NCBI GenBank assembly: GCA_937894805.1
Contig: CALAYR010000132.1
Location: 1-10,227, forward strand
Length of the DNA stretch: 10,227 nucleotides
Reading direction: 5' to 3'
Source of the DNA: an uncultured Acidimicrobiaceae bacterium
GTDB lineage: Bacteria; Actinomycetota; Acidimicrobiia; Acidimicrobiales; RAAP-2
Shown here: positions 1 to 6,296 of the stretch, one piece after another
How positions within the stretch are numbered: position 1 is the first letter of the stretch
How the letters are laid out: every line of letters starts with the position of its first letter
Notes under the pieces: generated by a model
Told to the model about the DNA's origin: nothing
Seen by the model: only the letters and a program-made list of their open reading frames with translations
The model's database searches: none
Program-made: the position numbers and the translations under genes

Positions 1-1
1 C

Positions 2-1966
2 GACCAGCAGGAACGCCAACGTGTCACCCTTCGTAGCTTTTTTGAGATCCAACCACTGGGCCAACCGATTGATCTCTCGGAAGTCGAATCGGCTGAGTCG
101 ATCATGGCCCGATTCTCAACTGGAGCTATGTCCTACGGGTCTATCTCCCCGGAGGCTCATGAGAATCTAGCGATTGCAATGAACCGGCTCGGTGGCAAGT
201 CGAATACTGGTGAAGGTGGTGAAGACGAAGAACGCGACACCTTCACCGATCCGCAATTCAATCGCCGCTCCGCAATCAAGCAGGTTGCCTCGGGACGGTT
301 TGGGGTCACCAGTCGATACCTGGTTAACGCTGACGACCTCCAAATCAAAGTCAGTCAGGGCGCCAAGCCTGGAGAAGGGGGACAGCTGCCGGGTAACAAG
401 GTGTACCCCTGGATCGCAAAAACACGTCACTCGACTCCCGGTGTTGGCTTGATCTCACCACCCCCGCACCATGACATCTACTCGATTGAAGACTTGGCTC
501 AGCTGATATTTGACCTGAAGAACGCGAACAACAGGGCGCGCGTGCACGTCAAACTCGTCAGTGAGGCTGGCGTCGGCACAGTTGCCGCTGGCGTGGCTAA
601 GGCCAAAGCCGACGTGATTTTGATCTCGGGCTTCGATGGTGGAACGGGAGCGGCGCCGCTGACTTCGCTGAAACATGCCGGAACGCCATGGGAGATTGGG
701 CTTTCGGAAACACAACAGACTCTCGCTGCCAACGGATTACGCGACCGCGTGACAGTTCAAGTTGACGGCCAGCTCAAGACTGGTCGCGATGTCGTGATCG
801 CCGCATTGCTTGGTGCTGAGGAGTTCGGTTTTGCGACAGCGCCCCTCATCGTTTCGGGTTGCGTCATGATGCGTGTATGCCACCTCGACACCTGCCCGGT
901 AGGTATTGCGACTCAGAACCCAGTGTTGCGAGAGCGGTTCACCGGCAAACCCGAATTCGTTGAGAACTTCTTCGAGTTCATTGCGACCGAGATTCGGGAA
1001 TACCTTGCAGCCATGGGCGCCCGATCGCTCGATGACATCATTGGCCGTAGTGACCTCATTGCGGTGGAAGAATCCACTGAACTCCGTGATGCGGGAGTTG
1101 ACTTCCAAGCGATTCTGCAGCCTCCGGTCGATGGTCAACGCCTACGACTCCAGGCCCAGGACGACCTACTTGCCGACAGTCTCGACTGGCAGTTTCTATC
1201 CACCGCAGCGGATGCCGCCGAACGGGGAGTTCCGTATCGCTTTGACGGTTTCATCAACAACGTTCAGCGTGCAGTGGGAACCCTTACGGGCTCAGAGATC
1301 ACTCGTCGCGGCGTTCGAATGCAAGACGACGATCAGATCGTTCTTAACTTTGAAGGTTCAGCGGGGCAATCGCTCGGTGCATTTATACCCAAGGGTCTAA
1401 CCATTCAGCTCACTGGGGACGCAAATGACTATGTCGGTAAGGGTCTCTCAGGAGGTCGCATCGTCATTCAGCCTCACATTGACTCACCGTTTGCTAGCGA
1501 CCGGAACATCATCGCCGGAAACGTCATTGGCTACGGCGCGACAAGTGGCGAGATCTTTCTACGCGGAATTGTGGGAGAGCGGCTCGCAGTCCGAAACTCA
1601 GGAGCAACAATTGTTGTGGAGGGAACTGGCGACCACGTTGCGGAGTACATGACCGGAGGTGTCGTCGTTGTTTTGGGGCCTACTGGACGCAATGTGGCCG
1701 CAGGCATGTCCGGTGGTAGCGCTTATTTCTACGATCCTGACAATCAGATAACAACCAACTTGAGTGCTGGACTATTCGACGTCGACCCGCTTGAATTCGA
1801 GGATGATCAGTTTCTCCAGAATCTGCTCTCTCGCTTTGTCGCGGCAACCGGATCAGCAATCGCCAAGGCAATGCTCAGCAACTGGGCCAGTGAGCGAATG
1901 AACTTCGTACGCGTACAGAGCGTTGAATATCGGAAGGCTTTGGAGGCGCAGCATGGGCAAGGTTGA
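2..1966 (+). CDS. gltB: Glutamate synthase large (alpha) subunit, C-terminal part; 5' end outside window
   Basis: This subunit makes glutamate from 2-oxoglutarate and ammonia channelled from glutamine; it works in the cytoplasm with GltD. The reading frame is open from base 2, so the N-terminal amidotransferase and part of the central region are missing; 654 residues remain of a family that usually has about 1,500. Visible are the FMN-binding synthase barrel, starting near RFSTGAMSYGSIS (fragment residues 36-48), and the 3Fe-4S cluster cysteines C287, C293 and C298 in the pattern C-x5-C-x4-C, followed by PVGIATQ. The last third is the glycine-rich GXGXG beta-helix domain, including YMTGG and AAGMSGGSAY. 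Nothing is broken or frameshifted. The stop overlaps the start of gltD by 14 bases, which suggests coupled translation. Identification rests on motifs and on the following gltD and is very secure. Confidence 0.97.
   Translation, partial: DQQERQRVTLRSFFEIQPLGQPIDLSEVESAESIMARFSTGAMSYGSISPEAHENLAIAMNRLGGKSNTGEGGEDEERDTFTDPQFNRRSAIKQVASGRFGVTSRYLVNADDLQIKVSQGAKPGEGGQLPGNKVYPWIAKTRHSTPGVGLISPPPHHDIYSIEDLAQLIFDLKNANNRARVHVKLVSEAGVGTVAAGVAKAKADVILISGFDGGTGAAPLTSLKHAGTPWEIGLSETQQTLAANGLRDRVTVQVDGQLKTGRDVVIAALLGAEEFGFATAPLIVSGCVMMRVCHLDTCPVGIATQNPVLRERFTGKPEFVENFFEFIATEIREYLAAMGARSLDDIIGRSDLIAVEESTELRDAGVDFQAILQPPVDGQRLRLQAQDDLLADSLDWQFLSTAADAAERGVPYRFDGFINNVQRAVGTLTGSEITRRGVRMQDDDQIVLNFEGSAGQSLGAFIPKGLTIQLTGDANDYVGKGLSGGRIVIQPHIDSPFASDRNIIAGNVIGYGATSGEIFLRGIVGERLAVRNSGATIVVEGTGDHVAEYMTGGVVVVLGPTGRNVAAGMSGGSAYFYDPDNQITTNLSAGLFDVDPLEFEDDQFLQNLLSRFVAATGSAIAKAMLSNWASERMNFVRVQSVEYRKALEAQHGQG
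1942..1946 (+). promoter_or_regulatory. Ribosome binding site of gltD
   Basis: GGAGG lies six bases before the ATG at 1953, inside the end of gltB. It decides the gltD start: an in-frame ATG at 1923 would add ten residues, whereas the protein from 1953 begins MGKVDGF, as GltD proteins usually do. Confidence 0.75.
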
Positions 1967-3416
1967 CGGATTTTTGACAATAGGACGAGAGAACCCGGTT
2001 CGCAGGGCCGTGCCCGTGCGGCTCCGCGACTGGAAAGAGGTCTACGAGCCCCAGACTGACGAACAGTCACAGAACCAGGCCGCTCGATGCATGGACTGTG
2101 GAATTCCGTTTTGCCACCAAGGCTGCCCCTTGGGAAACCTAATTCCAGAATGGAACGATCTTTACTACAAAGGAAAGTTTTCAAGCGCTCTTGAACGCTT
2201 GCATCAGACCAACAACTTCCCAGAGTTCACTGGTCGCCTATGCCCGGCACCTTGTGAGTCAGCGTGCGTAGTCTCAATTTCGAAGGATGCCGTATCAATT
2301 GAGCGGACGGAGTACGAAATCATCGAACACGGCTTCGCCGCCGGTGAAGTGGTGCCTGTGGTTTCGCAGTACCGATCTGGCAAGAGTGTGGCGATTATCG
2401 GTTCGGGTCCGAGTGGACTTGCTGCGGCGCAACAGCTGGCTCGCCACGGTCACGATGTGACCGTGTTCGAGCGTCAAGAATTGATTGGCGGTCTCTTGCG
2501 ATTCGGAATTCCTGAATTCAAGATGGAGAAGAATGTTCTCGATCGACGGCTAGAACAACTAACCGCCGAGGGTGTCCGATTCGTTACCAACACAGCCATC
2601 GGAGAAGGGGGCGACATTACCGTTGAGCAGCTTCGAGCTGATTTTGACGCTGTAATCTTCGCGATTGGCTCGACTATTCCTCGCGATATCCCAGTGCCAG
2701 GACGGCAACTGAGTGGTATCTACGCCGCCATGCAGTATTTGAAGCCTGCCAACATCGAAGCACTGGGTGGCGAGGCTTCCCCAATTCAGGCCACCGGTAA
2801 GCATGTGGTCATACTCGGAGGCGGAGATACTGGAGCTGACTGCCTCGGGACGGCGCATCGCCAAGGGGCCACTTCAGTGACGCAAGTAGAACTCTTACCT
2901 CAGCCAACACCCACACGCCCCCAGAGCCAACCTTGGCCCACAATGCCAAACGTGTACAAGGTGACAAGTGCGCACGAAGAAGGTGGCGACCGGGCGTATG
3001 CGATGCGAACGAAGGAGTTCCGCAGTCAAGACGGTGTGTCGCTTTCAAGCATCCTGGTCGAACATCTCGAATATGCCCCCGATGGAGCTGTCACTGTGGT
3101 GAACGAGGAAGAGATTCCGGCAGACCTCGTCTTCATCGCAGCCGGCTTTATTGGACCAGAGCTCGGGATGTTGACGTCGCTCAATCGAGACGCGCGTGAA
3201 CACATTCAGGTAGACGACAAATGGCTCTCCATCCCTCAGCAGGGCAGCCAGGCTCCGGTGTTCGCTGCCGGAGACGCGGTGCGGGGCCAAAGTCTGATTG
3301 TCTGGGCCATCGCCGAGGGACGATCAGTGGCAGCCGCCGTGCAAGCTTCGATTGACCCAGACGCACCGGCCCTGCCGGCACCTCTTAGGCCGTATGAGAA
3401 GACTTGGTCCGCCTAG
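1953..3416 (+). CDS. gltD: Glutamate synthase small (beta) subunit, NADPH-dependent
   Basis: GltD oxidises NADPH and passes electrons through FAD and iron-sulfur clusters to the FMN of GltB, where 2-oxoglutarate is converted to glutamate. The protein has 487 residues, normal for the family. Two cysteine groups near the N-terminus (C46, C49, C54, C58 and C97, C101, C105) match the ligands of the 4Fe-4S clusters. The FAD-binding GSGPSG is at residues 150-155, the NADPH-binding GGGDTG at 289-294, and the second FAD contact AAGDAVRGQS starts at 438. The ATG at 1953 is chosen because of GGAGG six bases upstream and the family-typical MGKVDGF start. It overlaps gltB by 14 bases, so the two subunits are probably made in step. 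All key residues I know of are present; no oddities seen. Confidence 0.97.
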   Translation: MGKVDGFLTIGRENPVRRAVPVRLRDWKEVYEPQTDEQSQNQAARCMDCGIPFCHQGCPLGNLIPEWNDLYYKGKFSSALERLHQTNNFPEFTGRLCPAPCESACVVSISKDAVSIERTEYEIIEHGFAAGEVVPVVSQYRSGKSVAIIGSGPSGLAAAQQLARHGHDVTVFERQELIGGLLRFGIPEFKMEKNVLDRRLEQLTAEGVRFVTNTAIGEGGDITVEQLRADFDAVIFAIGSTIPRDIPVPGRQLSGIYAAMQYLKPANIEALGGEASPIQATGKHVVILGGGDTGADCLGTAHRQGATSVTQVELLPQPTPTRPQSQPWPTMPNVYKVTSAHEEGGDRAYAMRTKEFRSQDGVSLSSILVEHLEYAPDGAVTVVNEEEIPADLVFIAAGFIGPELGMLTSLNRDAREHIQVDDKWLSIPQQGSQAPVFAAGDAVRGQSLIVWAIAEGRSVAAAVQASIDPDAPALPAPLRPYEKTWSA

Positions 3417-3465
3417 TCGTTGGTTCTTTTTGTAATATCTAGAAATCGTTTGTAGGGGGGAAATT
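3417..3465 (+). promoter_or_regulatory. AT-rich gap between gltD and acyl-CoA ligase, with strong Shine-Dalgarno and possible promoter
   Basis: This is the only clear intergenic gap in the window. A run of six G after TA (3455-3460) ends five bases before the ATG at 3466 and forms a strong ribosome binding site. The AT-rich core contains TGTAATAT (3431-3438), which could be a -10 element, but I find no convincing -35 hexamer at the right distance, so the promoter is only a suggestion. A T run at 3427-3431 follows an imperfect seven-pair stem (3402-3418 area) too loosely to call a terminator. Whether the ligase is read from gltBD or from its own promoter stays open. Confidence 0.35.
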
Positions 3466-5082
3466 ATGAAGAGCACGATGCAAGATGCACCACTGTTGAT
3501 TAGCAACATTGTGCGCCATGGGGAATGGCTTTACGCCGATAAGAAGGTTTTCACCGTCCACGCGGACCGCGTCCAAGAGACGACCTTTTACGAGATTTCC
3601 AAGCGGGCCGAACGACTAGCACGCGCATTGACCAAATTGGGCGTTCAAGCGGGAGATCGTGTGGCCACATTCCAGTGGAACAACCAGAGCCATATGGAGT
3701 CCTACATCGCCGTGCCTTCAATGGGTGCAGTGCTTCACACGCTGAATATTCGCCTATTTCCTGAGCAACTTTCCTACATCATCAATCACGCGGAAGACAA
3801 GGTCATCATTGTCGATGGCTCGCTCATTCCGCTTTTAGCCAAGGTCAAGGATGAGATCAAGGGCGTCAAGCACTTCATCGTTTCTGGCCCCGGTGACCGT
3901 ACTCTCCTGGGTGAGACCCTCGACTACGACGAATTGGTGATGTCCGAGGAACCGGGTTTCGCATGGCCAGAGTTTGATGAGCGCAACGCCGCTGCCATGT
4001 GTTACACCTCTGGTACCACTGGTAATCCCAAGGGAGTCGTTTACTCCCACCGCTCAACGTGGTTGCACTCATTGGCTTCAATGTCGTCGAACTCGATTGG
4101 CCTCTCAGAGCGTGACCGGGTCCTGCTCATCGTGCCAATGTTTCACGTCAATGCGTGGGGAGCTGCCTACACCGCACTCTTTAGCGGTTGTGAAATCATC
4201 ATGCCTCAGATGTTCCTCCAAGGTGAGCCAATTTTGAACATGATCAAGACGCTTCAGCCGACGATTGCGCTTGGTGTGCCAACAATCTGGAACGATGTTT
4301 TGCGAGTCGCAGAGAGTGACCCCACGGCGGACCTTTCTAGTCTTCGCGGCATTCTCTGTGGTGGCGCAGCCGTTCCTCGATCCATGATCGAGGCCTTCCG
4401 CACGCGCCACAATCTCGATGTCATCCAAGGTTGGGGGATGACCGAGACCAGTCCTCTTGCCGCTGTGTCTATTCCGCCATTTGGCAGTAGTCCCGAACAT
4501 GACACTGACTACCGGGTGAAGGCTGGCCGCATCGTTGGTGGCGTTCAGATTCGAACCGTTGGCGAAGACGGAACGGTTCTCGAGCGAGACGGGAAGAGCG
4601 TTGGTGAATTCGAGATTCGCGGTCCATGGATAACTGGTTCGTACTTTGGCGTTGAAGACGATGAGAAGTTCCACGATGGCTGGCTTCGCACCGGAGATGT
4701 TGGAACCCTCGACGGCGAGGGCTTCATGGTCATCTCCGACCGCAGTAAGGACGTAATTAAGTCCGGTGGTGAGTGGATCAGTTCCGTAGAGCTGGAAAAT
4801 GAAGTTATCGCTCACCCGGAGGTATTTGAGGCTGCCGTCGTGGCAGTTCCAGATGCTCGTTGGGACGAACGACCACTTTGTTGCGTCGTACGCAACCCCG
4901 AATCCACTGTAACCATCGAAGAGATTCGCGCCTTCCTCGAGCCTCGTATTGCTAAATGGTGGATGCCGGAGCGTTGGTGCTTCATCGATTCCGTTCCGAA
5001 GACGAGTGTAGGAAAGTTCGACAAGAAGGTTCTCCGGGCGCAATATGCGGCCAACGAGCTGACTGTCACGACCTTTGAGTAG
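3466..5082 (+). CDS. Medium/long-chain fatty-acyl-CoA ligase, AlkK-like
   Basis: The enzyme activates a fatty acid with ATP to acyl-AMP and transfers it to coenzyme A, feeding beta-oxidation or lipid synthesis. The 538 residues contain the ANL-superfamily motifs in order: phosphate-binding YTSGTTGNPKG (180-190), GWGMTE (322-327), the ribose-binding aspartate in TGD (409-411), the hinge near DRSKD with KSGGEWIS just after, and the catalytic lysine K517 in TSVGK. The stretches CYTSGTTGNPKGV, VPMFHVNAWG and DIIKSGGEWIS-like sequence closely recall Pseudomonas AlkK, a medium-chain ligase, from memory; chain length cannot be read from sequence alone. There is no signal peptide or membrane segment. 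The ATG at 3466 has a strong G-rich Shine-Dalgarno. It follows gltD by 49 bases with no metabolic link to it that I can see. The 63-residue gene after it starts three bases past its stop. Confidence 0.93.
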   Translation: MKSTMQDAPLLISNIVRHGEWLYADKKVFTVHADRVQETTFYEISKRAERLARALTKLGVQAGDRVATFQWNNQSHMESYIAVPSMGAVLHTLNIRLFPEQLSYIINHAEDKVIIVDGSLIPLLAKVKDEIKGVKHFIVSGPGDRTLLGETLDYDELVMSEEPGFAWPEFDERNAAAMCYTSGTTGNPKGVVYSHRSTWLHSLASMSSNSIGLSERDRVLLIVPMFHVNAWGAAYTALFSGCEIIMPQMFLQGEPILNMIKTLQPTIALGVPTIWNDVLRVAESDPTADLSSLRGILCGGAAVPRSMIEAFRTRHNLDVIQGWGMTETSPLAAVSIPPFGSSPEHDTDYRVKAGRIVGGVQIRTVGEDGTVLERDGKSVGEFEIRGPWITGSYFGVEDDEKFHDGWLRTGDVGTLDGEGFMVISDRSKDVIKSGGEWISSVELENEVIAHPEVFEAAVVAVPDARWDERPLCCVVRNPESTVTIEEIRAFLEPRIAKWWMPERWCFIDSVPKTSVGKFDKKVLRAQYAANELTVTTFE

Positions 5083-5085
5083 GTC

Positions 5086-5277
5086 ATGAACCAAGACGAG
5101 ATTGATGATCTGGCCGGCAGGATTAACGCGATGGTGGATCGAGTCACAGACCTTACCTATGAGGCCTTGCGGGAACAGACTGACGGGAATGCTCAATTCA
5201 AAGAGGTAGAGAAAAAGCTAAGTAGCGTGCGTCGTTCGCTAATAAAAGCCGAGGCCACGCTGCGAAGTCTGAATTAA
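5086..5277 (+). CDS. Small charged helical protein of unknown function (63 aa)
   Basis: I do not recognise this protein. It starts three bases after the acyl-CoA ligase stop, and AGTAGG (5078-5083) across that stop can serve as a weak ribosome binding site, so translation is probably coupled to the ligase. The sequence is soluble and rich in charged residues and leucine, with no cysteine, glycine-rich loop or membrane segment. It reads as two amphipathic helices, about residues 3-32 and 37-61, separated by QTDGN, which suggests a helical hairpin or coiled coil. It is not a carrier protein (no DSL-type serine site) and not an obvious DNA-binding fold. An alternative start is the ATG at 5131. 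A long open frame on the opposite strand covers the same bases but has no features of a gene. The real-gene call rests on placement, plausible codon use and protein character. Confidence 0.65.
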   Translation: MNQDEIDDLAGRINAMVDRVTDLTYEALREQTDGNAQFKEVEKKLSSVRRSLIKAEATLRSLN

Positions 5278-6296
5278 TCGACGCACGTGTTGATCGTATC
5301 GATGAGCTCGCGTACATCTCCGTAGCTTCTACGGTCAAAATGGAAAGCGAGTCGAGCTAAGCCGATCTCATCATTGGAGTTCTTCTCGGGTCCGGTGGCC
5401 TCAATTACATCGATCGAACCTTCGGTTACAAAATGACTGAACTGCCCTCGGACATGGTCGAGTTGCTCTGTGCTCGGCCCTTGCTGCATGCGGAGAATCA
5501 TGCGCGTTCCAACCATCCGCATGGAGTGATAGTTGCGATAAAAGCCAGTGAGGGCGTCGCGGGCACTAGCGACATCGGTCGCCACGGTGAAGAAGCGCTG
5601 GTCGAGTGGCGAGACGTAACCCTCACTAATTACAGCCGACTCCACAAATCGAAGCCAATCTTTCCAATAATGACCATTTGGCGTGTCAATCAGCACAACG
5701 GGTGCTGGTACCGCCTTCCCCGTTTGCAGCAGAGTGAGTAACTCGAAGCACTCATCAAGGGTTCCAAAGCCACCAGGAAATACAGCGAATCCCTTCGATT
5801 CTTTAGTGAGTGCAACTTTGCGCGTAAAGAAGTAACGCATCTCAACGAGTTTGACATCTGACGCAATGAACTCATTCGCCCCTTGCTCGAAGGGAAGTCG
5901 AATGTTGACACCGAAGGAATTCTCACGACCAGCTCCCTCAATACCGGCGGCCATGATGCCTGGGCCAGCACCTGTGATGATCATCCATCCCTGTCGCGCC
6001 ATCTCGGCTGCGAAAGATTTTGTGAGTTGATACAACGGATGGTCGCTGGCAGTCCGAGCTGACCCAAATATGGTGACCTTCGGTGATGACCGGTAAGGGG
6101 CAAAGACCTCAAACGCCTCGACAAGTTCCGCCAAGGCCGTCTCGGCAATCTTCAGATCCAAGGTGTCTGGGTCCTGTTCGGCGAGCAGTACGACGTTCTC
6201 AAGTAGAGACCGGAGGAGACCACTACGTTGAGAATTCTGAGGCTTCGAGGTGGTAATGGCAGCAAGCAGAGCGTCGATTTCGGCGTCGTGGGTCAC
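5274..6296 (-). CDS. LOG-family protein (TIGR00730-type, putative nucleotide 5'-monophosphate phosphoribohydrolase)
   Basis: LOG enzymes hydrolyse the N-glycosidic bond of nucleoside 5'-monophosphates, giving a free base and ribose-5-phosphate; many are annotated as lysine decarboxylase in error. The 340-residue protein shows the Rossmann-type core: FGSAR (77-81), GAGPGIMAAGIEGA (109-122), MRYFFTRK (153-160) and the signature PGGFGTLDE (174-182). It is longer than plant-type LOG proteins (about 200 residues), with about 70 residues before the core and about 100 after it. The extensions set it apart from minimal cytokinin-activating LOGs, so substrate is unknown; a housekeeping purine nucleotide role like E. 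coli PpnN is one option. The start is GTG at 6296, overlapping the fbiC stop as GTGA with no clear Shine-Dalgarno, which implies translational coupling. Its TAA overlaps the stop of the convergent small gene. The family call is firm; the reaction is inferred. Confidence 0.9.
   Translation of the reverse strand: MTHDAEIDALLAAITTSKPQNSQRSGLLRSLLENVVLLAEQDPDTLDLKIAETALAELVEAFEVFAPYRSSPKVTIFGSARTASDHPLYQLTKSFAAEMARQGWMIITGAGPGIMAAGIEGAGRENSFGVNIRLPFEQGANEFIASDVKLVEMRYFFTRKVALTKESKGFAVFPGGFGTLDECFELLTLLQTGKAVPAPVVLIDTPNGHYWKDWLRFVESAVISEGYVSPLDQRFFTVATDVASARDALTGFYRNYHSMRMVGTRMILRMQQGPSTEQLDHVRGQFSHFVTEGSIDVIEATGPEKNSNDEIGLARLAFHFDRRSYGDVRELIDTINTCVD

Noticed and set aside
737..1138. Open frame of 133 codons on the minus strand inside gltB
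   Set aside because: It covers the conserved iron-sulfur region of gltB and has no protein features of its own.
1923..1952. Upstream ATG of gltD that would add ten residues
   Set aside because: GGAGG is correctly spaced for the ATG at 1953, and GltD proteins normally begin with the MGK sequence found there.
3401..3431. Possible terminator after gltD: imperfect stem around the stop codon and a run of five T
   Set aside because: The stem has one mismatch in seven pairs, overlaps the coding end, and is eight bases away from the T run; too weak for a terminator call.
4105..5196. Long open frame (363 codons) on the minus strand across the acyl-CoA ligase and small gene
   Set aside because: It lies opposite a gene with complete catalytic motifs, its translation has no recognisable motif or domain, and such shadow frames are common opposite genes of this base composition.
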